Origin: Vibrio gazogenes | GTDB lineage: Bacteria > Pseudomonadota > Gammaproteobacteria > Enterobacterales > Vibrionaceae | Assembly (NCBI RefSeq): GCF_023920225.1 | Contig: NZ_CP092587.1 | Location: 806,001 to 870,000 of the forward strand | DNA: 64,000 nucleotides | Direction: 5' to 3' | Shown here: positions 51,363-60,424 of the stretch, one piece after another | Position numbering within the stretch: the stretch's first letter is position 1 | Layout: each line of letters begins with the position of its first letter | Notes under the pieces: generated by a model | Database searches by the model: none | Told to the model about the DNA's origin: nothing | Seen by the model: only the letters and a program-made list of their open reading frames with translations | Translations under genes and position numbers: made by a program

Positions 51363-52289
51363 TCAAGCTATATTGGTTTTAGAACGAGGATTGGTTTTAG
51401 AACGAGGCTTCAGCCGTGTCTTCAATCTAACAAACATCACCAGATTACCGGACAGAATCAGTACTAACCCAACGATGGCGGTTTCCGTCCAAACATAACC
51501 TTCAAATAGCGTCGATATCGATAAAGCAACTAACGGGAATAAGATGGTCGCATAAGCCGCAGCCCCGGTCCCGATACGCCCCACAAGAGCAAAGTAAGTA
51601 CCAAAACCAATCACGCTACCAAAGATGGCCAAATAGAATAAAGCACCGATATAGCTCACCGTTGTTTCAAGGGTGAAATGCGTGCGGGTGACAACAATGA
51701 TCAGTAACATGGTCAGCGCGCCATAGAGCATCGCATACGCATTGGTTGACAACACATCGAGCCCTCTTTTTTGATGGCGGGCACTGATAATATTACTGAT
51801 CGAGAAGCCGTAGGTGCCCAGTAAGCACAAAGCGATACCGATCAGTGTTGCTGTATCAAAATCATTGGCTAATAACGTCTCCCAGAAGAGACAAATGATG
51901 CCGACAATACCGATAAAACTGGCAAAGGCGAGCCGATAGGTAATCCGCTGACCGAGAAAGAGCACGCCATTGATTGCGTTAAACACAATCGCCATTGAGA
52001 ATAAAACCGATTCTAACCCACTGTTGATATAGTGATTGGCGGAATAAAAACATAAGAAGTTAAAACAGAAGACGCATAATCCTTGCAGCAGACAGAAGAG
52101 ATGATCGCGTCGCCTGATGGATTGCAGTTTCCCTGAAAATTTCAAGATGCCAATCAACAAACAGGCAGCAATTGCAAAGCGATAAAAAACCGAAACCATC
52201 GCTGGTACTTCGCCTGTTTGTAGCGCAATCGCAAACCAAGTTGTCCCCCAGATGAGGACTGTCATGATATATAGTGAACCGTTGATCAT
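51363..52289 (-). CDS. EamA/DMT-family transporter
   Basis: 308 residues in ten hydrophobic helices arranged as two EamA repeats, beginning YIMTVLIWGTTWFAIALQTG and with the second repeat near IALCLLGTYGFSISNI. Such proteins export amino acids or other small metabolites; the substrate cannot be told. A basic tail (KTRLKPRSKTNPRSKTN) contains a small duplication. It is divergent from an AraC regulator across ~190 bases and probably controlled by it. Confidence 0.9.
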   Translation of the reverse strand: MINGSLYIMTVLIWGTTWFAIALQTGEVPAMVSVFYRFAIAACLLIGILKFSGKLQSIRRRDHLFCLLQGLCVFCFNFLCFYSANHYINSGLESVLFSMAIVFNAINGVLFLGQRITYRLAFASFIGIVGIICLFWETLLANDFDTATLIGIALCLLGTYGFSISNIISARHQKRGLDVLSTNAYAMLYGALTMLLIIVVTRTHFTLETTVSYIGALFYLAIFGSVIGFGTYFALVGRIGTGAAAYATILFPLVALSISTLFEGYVWTETAIVGLVLILSGNLVMFVRLKTRLKPRSKTNPRSKTNIA

Positions 52290-52483
52290 ATAATTGTATT
52301 CATCTTAACTGTGGTGAGACCATTTTAATGGCGTTGTCATCATGGGGATTACAGCGGCTTGCTGATGATTTACATATTCTTGCGGATTTCTGAGGATGGT
52401 CTCGCCGGGATGGGTTTACTTGCCCTCATGATCCCCCATACACTAGTTAAGGTTTAACGATGATATACCGGAGAAGATGAGCC

Positions 52484-53365
52484 ATGTCTAAGCCGTACCG
52501 GATGATTGAATGTTTGCAGCAGTATCAGGCGGAGCAGTTAGATACCACGATTCTGGAGAACGGGATCGGGATGTCATCTTGGTATAATCAACATGCGCTC
52601 GTTGATGTCGATTCCCCGGATCACCATACATTGAGTTTATATACCAAGGATGGTTACCAGTCTTTCCTGAAAACCCCGCATGGCTGGCGTAACGGTGGGC
52701 GGCCTGATCGGCTGTGTTTAATGCCTAAAGATTACTCGTCTGTGTGGGATATTCGTGGGGCAATATCGTTTGTTCATTTCTATTTTACAGACCAGCATTT
52801 AAGCGATGTGGCGGAATCGGTTTGGGACAAGAGCCCATACGGGTTAAGTATTGATGAACGCATCTTTGCCGATGATCCGCAAATCACCACGCTATATCGA
52901 CAATTCCTATTGAATCTGAGTTGGCATGATTCGGCTGACCGCTTAGCGCTGAGTTCAGCGACAACCTTGTTATTAACCCACTTAGTGCGCCACTACACCA
53001 ATTTTAAATGGCATCCGCTCCCCGTCACTGGTGGGCTTGCGCCTTTCCAGCTTGCCAGAGTCAAAGGCTATATTGACGCGAATCTGAGTGCCAATATACA
53101 ACTCTCGGATTTGGCGGCAGTCGCAAATTTAAGTGAATATCATTTTGCCCGGATGTTTAAACAGTCTGCCGGACTGACACCCCATCAATATGTGATGCAA
53201 CAGCGCTTACTGTTGGCGAAAACACTGCTGAAGAAAACCGATCTATCTTTAGTCACCATCGCTTTACAGTGTGGTTTCAGTTCATCGGGGCACTTTTCCA
53301 ATCGGTTTAAACTTGCCAGCGGGTGTACCCCAAGCCAATATCGACAAAATTATATAACCCGGTAA
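52484..53365 (+). CDS. AraC-family transcriptional regulator
   Basis: 293 residues with a variable N-terminal sensor domain (~1-175) and the C-terminal AraC double helix-turn-helix (LSDLAAVANLSEYHFARMFKQ and LVTIALQCGFSSSGHFSNRF, cores LAAVANLSEYHF and ALQCGFSSSGHF). GGAGA precedes the ATG. Divergent from the EamA transporter gene, its likely target. Confidence 0.9.
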   Translation: MSKPYRMIECLQQYQAEQLDTTILENGIGMSSWYNQHALVDVDSPDHHTLSLYTKDGYQSFLKTPHGWRNGGRPDRLCLMPKDYSSVWDIRGAISFVHFYFTDQHLSDVAESVWDKSPYGLSIDERIFADDPQITTLYRQFLLNLSWHDSADRLALSSATTLLLTHLVRHYTNFKWHPLPVTGGLAPFQLARVKGYIDANLSANIQLSDLAAVANLSEYHFARMFKQSAGLTPHQYVMQQRLLLAKTLLKKTDLSLVTIALQCGFSSSGHFSNRFKLASGCTPSQYRQNYITR

Positions 53366-53445
53366 TCAAGACTGAAGCGTGGATTGCTCTGCCACCGGTT
53401 TGGTGTCGATGCCCCACGGAGGCAGGGCGTTTGATCAGGGTTAAT

Positions 53446-54024
53446 TTAATAGTTGATGGTTTTCTTAACCGGTGACTTCTTGACCTGTGACAAGGTTGCC
53501 ATCAGGGCGGTGATCTCAGGCAACAGCTTGGCGTGACTCGGCGTATCATCCTGATCCAGCCAAATCAGCTTACCAATGTTCATCGGTTGCGCTTTCCGAG
53601 CTAACGTTTCAAGTTCGGGCAAATATTCCGCACCGGGGTGGCCTTTGCGTCGGTAGGGCAAACGCTGCTTATAACGTTCAACGACGGTCTCCGGCGACAC
53701 TTGGTTCCACACTTCGATTACATGGTGAACATCGGATTGTTCGACATACTGGAGCAGTTCTTCTCTAGGGCGGAAACCAAACCAGGCATCGACCACATAA
53801 ACACATTCGTCCGGGGCCTGAGCTATCGTGTTCCAAATCACTTGATAAGCGGCCTGACCGAGTTTGCGGTTGAGTTTGCGGTCCACATCGTGGTACAGCC
53901 CCATAAACGGCTCTTTAATGGTATCGATCGACAGATAGGGACAGGTGAAATAGTCGGCAATTTGAGTTGCCGTCGTGCTTTTGCCTGAAGCTGGGATTCC
54001 ATTAACAAGAATGACAGTTTTCAT
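53446..54024 (-). CDS. P-loop kinase-like ATPase, last gene of the PFK-PTS operon
   Basis: 192 residues with an N-terminal Walker A (VNGIPASGKSTTATQIADYF, 8-27) and a small AAA/kinase fold of the shikimate/gluconate-kinase or zeta-like type (later DAWFGFRPREELL). It overlaps the IIA gene by four bases (ATGA), so it is part of the sugar operon; phosphorylation of a sugar or sugar alcohol is possible but unproven. Confidence 0.75.
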   Translation of the reverse strand: MKTVILVNGIPASGKSTTATQIADYFTCPYLSIDTIKEPFMGLYHDVDRKLNRKLGQAAYQVIWNTIAQAPDECVYVVDAWFGFRPREELLQYVEQSDVHHVIEVWNQVSPETVVERYKQRLPYRRKGHPGAEYLPELETLARKAQPMNIGKLIWLDQDDTPSHAKLLPEITALMATLSQVKKSPVKKTINY

Positions 54025-54458
54025 AGTAAATTCAGCACCTCTTCTTTCGTGGTCGCGTGTTTTAATTGCTCTCGTGTCTTTTCATCACTGAGCCGCTCAA
54101 AAATCGGTCGTAGTCCCTGTTCAATATGACTATGACTATCTAAAGCACATAACATGATAATGAGATCAACTTCAGGGCTTGATTGAATGGTAATCGGGTG
54201 TTTGAGTGTCACTAAACTAAAGCCGAGTCGATTCACGCCGTCCTCGGGTCGTGCATGGGGCAGTGCAAAACGTTCGTCTTCGAATACGTAATAAGGGCCG
54301 GTTTCTTCAGTCGTTGTTTTAATCGCATTTAAATAAGAGAGATTAATAAATTGATGCTCCAACAGTGGACGAGCGGCGATATCGAGTGCATCTCGCCAGT
54401 CTTTCGCCTCCACTTGTAATTGGATCGCATCGGCTTCAACTAAAAGCTCTTTCAGCAT
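54021..54458 (-). CDS. PTS EIIA component, ascorbate/fructose superfamily
   Basis: 145-residue IIA domain with the phospho-His in RFALPHARPED (His68), near UlaC/SgaA-type IIA proteins. Together with the IIB (57.1 kb) and IIC (55.6 kb) genes it completes a three-protein ascorbate-family PTS. Coupled by ATGA to the kinase downstream; 12 bases follow the small gene upstream. Confidence 0.9.
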   Translation of the reverse strand: MLKELLVEADAIQLQVEAKDWRDALDIAARPLLEHQFINLSYLNAIKTTTEETGPYYVFEDERFALPHARPEDGVNRLGFSLVTLKHPITIQSSPEVDLIIMLCALDSHSHIEQGLRPIFERLSDEKTREQLKHATTKEEVLNLL

Positions 54459-54470
54459 AATGTTTCCTTC

Positions 54471-54734
54471 TCAGAAATTTTTTCGCGCCGTATTTCTCAG
54501 CTCATTCATTTTGTTAAACACATCGTTGACGTTATTTTTGTATGACGGAACTTGCGCATAAACCGAGGCCGCTTGGGTGTATTTCACCAACAGGGTTTGT
54601 TGGAGCGCGATATTATCCGGTTCTGCGGCGTAGCGCTCTTCCAGTTGCAGGATGTCTTGATGAATCGCGTCGGCCTGATTTTCGTTGACCTGACTGGCTG
54701 CATGATTGGCGAATAATTTTTTCAGGAATTGCAT
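54471..54734 (-). CDS. Small helical protein of unknown function in the PFK-PTS operon
   Basis: 87 residues, predicted all-helical (AIHQDILQLEERYAAEPDNI), with no recognised domain, no membrane segment and no signal peptide. It sits between the aldolase (74 bases upstream) and the IIA gene (12 bases downstream), so it is co-transcribed. It may be a modulator of the PTS or enzymes; function unknown. Confidence 0.65.
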   Translation of the reverse strand: MQFLKKLFANHAASQVNENQADAIHQDILQLEERYAAEPDNIALQQTLLVKYTQAASVYAQVPSYKNNVNDVFNKMNELRNTARKNF

Positions 54735-54808
54735 ATGTGCCCCCTTAATTGCCCCACCGAAGCGGGGCTGAGTATGATGATTTAAGCGACATAATTCATT
54801 TAAGAGAT

Positions 54809-55651
54809 TTATTGAAATAAGCGCATTTTTTCAGCAATCACTTCTCTGACTGCTTTACGTGCCGGAATAAAGAACTTACGCACCGAGTCATCGACTTTGC
54901 CGCTCGAGAACGTATCCTGGCAGTGTTTGACCCACTGAACATTCATCTCGGTGCCGACATTGACTTTATCCATACCGTGACGGATGACATAACGCATATC
55001 TTCATCACTGACCCCGGTGCCGCCATGGAGAACCAGTGGTTTGTCTACGGCTTGATGGATCTCTGCCAACAGTGCGTGCTGAATATTGGTTTTGGCCGTG
55101 TAGGAACCATGTACCGTCCCGATACTGACCGCCAGCATATCGACGTTAGCCTGACTGACAAATTCCGTTGCTTCTGACACCGAGGTAAAGGCGATATCAC
55201 TGTCTGCGATGGCTTTACCATCTTCCGCACCACCAATAGCGCCTAATTCTGCCTCGACAGTGATATTGAACTGATGGGCGTAATCAATGACGATATTGGT
55301 ATTGGCAATATTCTCGCTGAGCGGCAAATGAGAGCCATCGTACATCACACTGCTGAAACCACTGTCGATGGACTTTTTGATGTCATCGATATTGGAGCAG
55401 TGATCCAGATGTAAACAGGTTGGCACATCGTGCGTTTTCGCCAAAGATTTGATGGAAGCCACCAGTAACTCACGACCTAAATACTCCGCAGTCCCGGTTG
55501 AAATTTGGAGCATCAGTGGTGAGTTGGTATCGAGCGCTGCTTCGAAATATGCGGGAAGCATTTCAAGACAGTGGACGTTAAATGACCCCACCGCATGAAA
55601 ACCACGCTGTTGTGCAATGGGCAAGAGTTGTTTGAAATTAAGCAGTTTCAT
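54809..55651 (-). CDS. Class II ketose-bisphosphate aldolase (GatY/KbaY/FbaA-like)
   Basis: 280 residues with the class II zinc site: HLDHCSN (first His), VEAELGAIGG, and HGGTGVSDE plus the phosphate-binding KVNVGTEMN. Length and GSFNV start suit tagatose- or fructose-1,6-bisphosphate aldolases. Overlaps the IIC gene by 14 bases. With the PFK-like kinase it would split an incoming ketohexose phosphate into triose phosphates. Confidence 0.92.
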   Translation of the reverse strand: MKLLNFKQLLPIAQQRGFHAVGSFNVHCLEMLPAYFEAALDTNSPLMLQISTGTAEYLGRELLVASIKSLAKTHDVPTCLHLDHCSNIDDIKKSIDSGFSSVMYDGSHLPLSENIANTNIVIDYAHQFNITVEAELGAIGGAEDGKAIADSDIAFTSVSEATEFVSQANVDMLAVSIGTVHGSYTAKTNIQHALLAEIHQAVDKPLVLHGGTGVSDEDMRYVIRHGMDKVNVGTEMNVQWVKHCQDTFSSGKVDDSVRKFFIPARKAVREVIAEKMRLFQ

Positions 55652-57011
55652 TGGTGATATCCTTGTTATCTTCAGAGCGAGAAAGTGACCTGTTCACGAA
55701 ATAGGTAATCGCGATGACGAATGCGATGAACGTCACGACAAATCCCCAGTTGCCGTTGAAGGCGTTGCCGAGTAGCAGACCGGATGAAATGACATCGGAG
55801 TCACTGAAGGTCACACCGACAAATCCATAGGTTTCAAGTAGTGGGATGAGGATTGCGGGCAAGAAAGTGATAAACAAACCGTGGACCACGCCACCGATGA
55901 TTGCGCCACGTCTGCCGCCCATCGCGTTACCGAAAATGCCAGCCGTACCACCGGCGAAGAAGTTGGTTAATAATCCCGGCAGGATCATGGCGAGTCCGAA
56001 TACCGGGAACAGTAGCATCCCAATCACAGTGCCCACCGTGGTGGATAAGAAACCTAAGATGACGGCATTGGGTGCATAAGGAAACAGCACCGGACAATCT
56101 AACGCAGGTTTCGCATTCGGCACCAAACGCATCGCGATACCTTGGAACGCAGGGACTAATTCTTGCAGTAATAAGCGGACCCCGGAGTACAGGACAAATA
56201 CGCCGGCGACAAAAACCATCGCCTGCATGAACGCGTACATCAGGTAATTCATCCCATTCGAGTATTTCGCAATGTATTCCGGACCGGCGGCTAATGCCGG
56301 GATGAGGTACATCGGGATCATCACGACAGCCATCGACAGATAGGTGTCATTCAAGAAAGAGAATGCTTTCGGCAGTTGGATGTCTTCGGTTGATTTGGAG
56401 TTTTTGCCGACTACTTTCGCGACTGCGGCTTGCACCATATAACCAATGGTACAGAAATGCCCCAGTGCGATACTGTCGTTGCCTGTGATGCGCCGGACCA
56501 CGGGTTGTGCAATAGCAGGCATCGCGACAGCCATAATGCCACCAAAGATCCCACCGGTCAGAATCAGGGGGAGTCCGGTTAGTCCGGCTTTATAGCCAAT
56601 GACTGCGCCAATGGTACTCATCCATAGCAGCGCCTGACCGGTGAGGAATATATATTTCCATGGCGTGAATCGGGCAATCAGTATATTGGTGGCGAATATG
56701 ACGATGAGCGTTAAAGCCACTTCACTGCCTAACTGTTTGTTAGCAACACCGGCAATGGCGGCAACATCAGTAATATAGCCCTTCATCCCGAAGCCCGTGG
56801 TAAATATTTGGTTTAAAAAGGTGAGGGTTTCGACAATAATATTAATACCAGCCATCATGACTAAAAAGCCAAGCATGGTTTTAAATGTACCTTCAAAAAT
56901 TTTACCGTAGGTTTTTTTCTGTAATATCAAACCGATCATTGCAATAAATGCAATCAGTATTGATGCCTGACCTAATAAGTCTTTTACAATAAATTCGAAA
57001 AAGGCGCTCAT
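55638..57011 (-). CDS. PTS EIIC component, ascorbate (UlaA) family
   Basis: 457-residue membrane protein with about eleven helices. It is related to the IIC part of the permease at 0-1.8 kb (shared patterns such as FEGTFKTMLGFLVMMAG, and PNAKPALDCPVLFPYAPNAV resembling [20 protein letters not shown]). It carries the sugar across the membrane while the separate IIB phosphorylates it. Despite the family name, the adjoining PFK and aldolase argue for a ketose rather than ascorbate. Confidence 0.9.
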   Translation of the reverse strand: MSAFFEFIVKDLLGQASILIAFIAMIGLILQKKTYGKIFEGTFKTMLGFLVMMAGINIIVETLTFLNQIFTTGFGMKGYITDVAAIAGVANKQLGSEVALTLIVIFATNILIARFTPWKYIFLTGQALLWMSTIGAVIGYKAGLTGLPLILTGGIFGGIMAVAMPAIAQPVVRRITGNDSIALGHFCTIGYMVQAAVAKVVGKNSKSTEDIQLPKAFSFLNDTYLSMAVVMIPMYLIPALAAGPEYIAKYSNGMNYLMYAFMQAMVFVAGVFVLYSGVRLLLQELVPAFQGIAMRLVPNAKPALDCPVLFPYAPNAVILGFLSTTVGTVIGMLLFPVFGLAMILPGLLTNFFAGGTAGIFGNAMGGRRGAIIGGVVHGLFITFLPAILIPLLETYGFVGVTFSDSDVISSGLLLGNAFNGNWGFVVTFIAFVIAITYFVNRSLSRSEDNKDITNETA

Positions 57012-57109
57012 AAGATGTGCTCCATTTTTAATCAGTAGGGTGCCATAGCTTAATTTTTAATTAAGCTATGTTTGGGGGTTATATAAATAAAATGAATAGA
57101 GAAATATTA

Positions 57110-57400
57110 TTAATGATTAAAAAATTTATTTAATTTCTCTTCCATTTCATTACTGTCTGTAAATTTTTGGATAGTAATTATCTTTTCTGCATCCTCAGGA
57201 GAGGCGCTTGCTTTTATTGCGTCGGAGAATGAACTTGAGGTAATAATCGCATCAGGTTTTAATGCTAAAACTTCTGACACAGTTGTATGGTTTAAACTAA
57301 AATCAATACCGAGTTTTTCCAGTATCGGTTTGGCTGTCATTTCTAACGCAAAACTAGAGCCCAAACCACAACCGCATACACACCATATATTATAAGTCAT
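57110..57400 (-). CDS. PTS EIIB component, ascorbate (UlaB) family
   Basis: 96-residue IIB domain with the phospho-Cys in CVCGCGLGSSFAL (Cys9 by family pattern). It is 98 bases upstream of IIC and 49 bases after the PFK-like gene. Unlike the first ascorbate-type system in the window, IIB and IIC are separate here. Confidence 0.9.
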   Translation of the reverse strand: MTYNIWCVCGCGLGSSFALEMTAKPILEKLGIDFSLNHTTVSEVLALKPDAIITSSSFSDAIKASASPEDAEKIITIQKFTDSNEMEEKLNKFFNH

Positions 57401-57449
57401 GAGTCAATCCTTCTTCATGTTCTACCTTTCATCACGTTATATTATGTTT

Positions 57450-58430
57450 TCATATAATTTCTAATTGTTTTGCTAGTTTAAAATAGTGGCCTTCCTTATC
57501 AATTGTCCGGTTTTGCATTGTGTTGAGATCCACCGGTATTGGTTTATTGCTGGCGTTGATGACAATGACTTTGTTCGCCATGCCACTTTTTATACAACGT
57601 ACGACTTCGCTGGCAGCAATCGTACCTTGATAAATCTCTTCCGTTGTCGGGTTGCCATTTCTTAAGCCAAAACCTAATGTTGTTTTTCTGATTCGGATAC
57701 CAATTAAAGGTTCTAGTTGTTCGGCAACCGTATCAATCGAACCCTGAAATCCCGGCGTATATTCATGGGTATAACTTTCGGCACATAAAATAATCACGCT
57801 GTTTTGAATGGCTAATTTATCTTTGACCCGACTGGCTAATTCCTCAGTCGGAATCATATGTTCCGGAATCAGTGCGAAATCAGCATTCGATTTTATTGCC
57901 GACTGGAGCGTTAATTCCCCGCAATATGCACCAAGCACTTCAACCATAAATACCCGATTCGGTAATGCCCGACCTGTGTTCCTTAATTTTGTGACTTCAT
58001 GTAATACTTCTTCACAGGCGGTTGAAAATCCAATCGTATATTCCGATCCTTCTAGATCATTATCCACCGTCATGCCGACGCCAAAACAGTTCACCCCATA
58101 TTGACTAAGTTTATGGAGAAACTTCATCGATCCGTCACCGCCAGCTAAAATAAGCACAGATATTTTTTCTTTTTTTAAACGACTTGCAATGAGGTCATAC
58201 TCTCTGGGATTTAAATGCCGTTCTGAACGACCCGATGAAATAATCGGCATTGAAGAAATCGAGTAATCAATCAAATCACGATAGCTGATATCGATCTTGC
58301 TACCGTTCAGCAACCCGTAGATACCGCCATTAAAAATAGTAATATCCGCACCGGACAGTCTAGCCACCTGAAATATAAAGTTATTGATACCGGCGCCATC
58401 TCCGCCACTAATCACGATACCAATTTTCAT
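57450..58430 (-). CDS. 6-phosphofructokinase-like (PfkA family) sugar-phosphate kinase
   Basis: 326 residues, PfkA length. Motifs: the N-terminal GIVISGGDGAGINNFI (SGGDAPG in PfkA, with GDGAG here), GGDGSMKFL, the catalytic TVDNDLEG (TIDND in PfkA) and MVEVLGAYCGELTL (MEVMGRxCG). Changes at several motifs suggest another ketose phosphate, such as tagatose or sorbose phosphate, rather than housekeeping fructose 6-phosphate. First gene of a seven-gene minus-strand operon with a PTS and aldolase. Two CRP-like sites lie upstream. Confidence 0.88.
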   Translation of the reverse strand: MKIGIVISGGDGAGINNFIFQVARLSGADITIFNGGIYGLLNGSKIDISYRDLIDYSISSMPIISSGRSERHLNPREYDLIASRLKKEKISVLILAGGDGSMKFLHKLSQYGVNCFGVGMTVDNDLEGSEYTIGFSTACEEVLHEVTKLRNTGRALPNRVFMVEVLGAYCGELTLQSAIKSNADFALIPEHMIPTEELASRVKDKLAIQNSVIILCAESYTHEYTPGFQGSIDTVAEQLEPLIGIRIRKTTLGFGLRNGNPTTEEIYQGTIAASEVVRCIKSGMANKVIVINASNKPIPVDLNTMQNRTIDKEGHYFKLAKQLEII

Positions 58431-58485
58431 AGATTTCTCCTTATTTTGTTATGGTTTGATTATTAATTACTCAATAAGGGTTTGT

Positions 58486-58575
58486 TGTGATCTAGATCGA
58501 TAAAAAACAGATCAAAAAACAATCTATGGATAAAAGAGATCTCAATCACAGGAGTTTATTGTGACTTGAGTCACA
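58486..58575. promoter_or_regulatory. Two CRP-like sites upstream of the PFK-PTS operon
   Basis: TGTGACTTGAGTCACA at 58560-58575 is a perfect TGTGA-N6-TCACA core. TGTGATCTAGATCGAT at 58486-58501 has a perfect left half and a partial right half. They lie about 55 and 130 bases upstream of the first start codon on the minus strand, good places for activation under low glucose. The rest of 58431-58859 has no gene I accept. Confidence 0.7.
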
Positions 58576-58859
58576 CAAATATTTTAATTGTAAATATTTT
58601 GTTAATTTTAGTATGGGAAGAAGTATGGATTGATGGTTCTGAGAGTCTTCAAACAAGAGCAAGATATATGAAGAATCGATCACTCTTTGGACTAAAAGGT
58701 GTCTATCAAGTCGGTGGCTATTCAGAATAAAAATTAAGCAGTTGAAGATTGCTTTTGAGAGTTGCCGCAGATTTTCAAGAAGAGTCGTTTGGCTTGCCCC
58801 ACATTGCCCCAAATAGCTAGACCCAATTATCCAGACCCAATCACCCTAAGTTCAAGCAA

Positions 58860-59738
58860 CTAGGGTGTGATCCGCCCCCGACAAACCCGTTCGGTTATCT
58901 CCCGTAATTTATCCACTTCACTTTGTAAATACGTCAGCTCTTCGGCGGTGATCTCGTAATGCTCGGAATAACGGGCATCAATGTAGGCGCGTTTGAGGCG
59001 CTGGAAGCTGCGGCGGTGGAATTTGTTGTCCATCGGGAATAGCTCGGCAAAGGCCGGATCTTGTTGGGCGCACATCGAGCGCAGGCTTTCAATATTGTGG
59101 GTTTTGGGAAGATAGTTGGTACACACTAACAGGGTGCAGGCGAAAAAACGTTCGGTGGCTTGGTGAAGCATGAATGCAGCGAGATTCAAGTCTTTGTTCT
59201 CGAACATGATTCTGAAATATTTTTCATGTTGCTCAGCACTTTCAAACCAGTGGCTAAAGTGTTTACTGGCTATCGCAACGCGCTCTGCTTCACTTAAATT
59301 CCCCGGCATGGGCAGCTCTCGCTTATCGGCGCTGAACAGTTCAATGCCTTGTTCACGAATATCAGCAAAGAAGTAATGACCTTGCTGGAGCTGCTGGTGG
59401 ACTTCATTGAGTGTGTGGACGATCAAACCGAGTGGGGCAGAGGTGACGCGACGCGCGATCTGCTCTTCGGCGCTGTGCCACACTGCGTACTCTTCGACCA
59501 ATGATGAGCGGTTGACGATCACCAGAATATCGTAGTCGCTGATATAACCGTTGGGTCGGTCGCTCACCCATGTGCCTTTGGCATGGCTGCCGAACAGGAT
59601 AATTTTAAGGATCCGGAACTCAGCCTTGCTGCCATTTTTGTTGCGCAGAAAATCATCCAGCGTATCGCGTAATACGGTGGTGATGGTGTGAAGTTCTTGT
59701 TGCTTCCGCTCCGGGAGGTGATCGAGTGCTGTTTTCAT
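58860..59738 (-). CDS. Nucleotidyltransferase (MNT) - HEPN fusion protein, copy 3
   Basis: 292 residues, paralogue of the genes at 13963 and 60935. The transferase site is GSHAKGTW with SDYDILVIV; the HEPN part has HQATERFFACTLL, LPKTHNIESL and ARYSEHYEIT. AGGA lies eight bases before the ATG at 59738. It is almost identical to copy 4 at both ends but differs in the segment between about residues 150 and 195 (EAERVAIASKHFSHWFE...). It lies in the left copy of a 1,180-bp duplication. Possible single-chain toxin-antitoxin or nucleotide-transfer protein; activity unproven. Confidence 0.83.
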   Translation of the reverse strand: MKTALDHLPERKQQELHTITTVLRDTLDDFLRNKNGSKAEFRILKIILFGSHAKGTWVSDRPNGYISDYDILVIVNRSSLVEEYAVWHSAEEQIARRVTSAPLGLIVHTLNEVHQQLQQGHYFFADIREQGIELFSADKRELPMPGNLSEAERVAIASKHFSHWFESAEQHEKYFRIMFENKDLNLAAFMLHQATERFFACTLLVCTNYLPKTHNIESLRSMCAQQDPAFAELFPMDNKFHRRSFQRLKRAYIDARYSEHYEITAEELTYLQSEVDKLREITERVCRGRITP

Positions 59739-60049
59739 CGCGGTTATCCTACTATGAGCCGGGGGTAAAACAAACCGTTACCGCGTCGAGTGGGGTTGTT
59801 TTTGCTGAACATTGCCAGTTTTATCATGATGATACCTTGCTGTGATTCAATGCTGGTATCGTGAGCGATTTTGTTGGCAGTGGCGAGGCAGGCGGGGTCA
59901 CTTTGCGACACAATTCGTGAATTCCCATACTTTTTTGATACTTTTAGAGACCAAAAGGCCACCGGATGGTGGCACTTTTGTGGTTTGAATAAGCGTGTTT
60001 AGTTCATTTCTGCAATCGCGGTTTGCCCTGCAATTCGGCCAAACGTAAA
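58870..60049. repeat. 1,180-bp duplication, copy A
   Basis: Homologous end to end, at the same length, with 60951-62130. It holds the nucleotidyltransferase-HEPN gene, its upstream region, a copy of the flavoprotein terminator (GCCACC-GGAT-GGTGGC at 59958-59973) and the last 17 codons of the flavoprotein gene (59999-60049), which have no gene body here. Confidence 0.92.
59999..60049 (-). pseudogene. Duplicated 3' end of the flavoprotein gene
   Basis: 51 bases identical to the last 17 codons (…[18 protein letters not shown]) of the flavoprotein at 62080. The rest of that gene is absent; the following sequence (60050 on) is unrelated. It marks one border of the duplication. Confidence 0.9.
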
Positions 60050-60056
60050 TTAGTAT

Positions 60057-60081
60057 ATAAAAATCCCACATCATCTGTGGG
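60057..60081 (-). terminator. Terminator of the two-gene cargo operon
   Basis: CCCACA-TCATC-TGTGGG (60065-60081) with an A-run on its left, i.e. T-run on the minus strand, 20 bases beyond the stop of the gene at 60101. Confidence 0.85.
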
Positions 60082-60100
60082 CTGTTGTGTTACTTGTTGA

Positions 60101-60424
60101 TTAGTGCCAATATCCCGGTGAAATTCTTCTGGGGTCATGTGGTAATTGTTTTAGAGTATATTCATCGACAAGATATCTTCTCTCAAAGCTTCTTTTTCTT
60201 GCTCCGGGGGCAGGAAGCTCACGTAGTAACGCAACAACGGCTTGAACTTCTTTTGATTCGAATCTGTATCCTTTAGCCCAAAGCCCATCTAAAACAAGCA
60301 TCAGTTCTTTATATGTTTCGTTAGCATCTTGTTTGGCTTCATACTGTTGATATAGTTTATATATCATCGAGCCGACAACACCATACTTTCTTAGCTCGGC
60401 TAATTGGCCTGTAAGTGATGACAT
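60101..60424 (-). CDS. Hypothetical protein, cargo gene 2
   Basis: 107 residues, basic, no membrane segment and no recognised domain. The N-terminal half is helical (GQLAELRKYGVVGSMIYKLY) and the C-terminal half has RELPAPGARKRSFERRYL. Its ATG overlaps the stop of the upstream membrane protein gene (TAATG), so they are coupled. Found only between the two repeat copies. Confidence 0.65.
   Translation of the reverse strand: MSSLTGQLAELRKYGVVGSMIYKLYQQYEAKQDANETYKELMLVLDGLWAKGYRFESKEVQAVVALLRELPAPGARKRSFERRYLVDEYTLKQLPHDPRRISPGYWH

Noticed and set aside
58546..58812. 88-codon minus-strand frame between the PFK operon and nucleotidyltransferase-HEPN copy 3
   Set aside because: It covers the perfect CRP-like site and promoter region, has no ribosome site and no recognisable domain.
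59744..59962. 72-codon open frame upstream of nucleotidyltransferase-HEPN copy 3, and its twin at 61825-62043
   Set aside because: It begins with a GTG inside the stem of the flavoprotein terminator, has no ribosome site, and is preserved only because the whole segment was duplicated.
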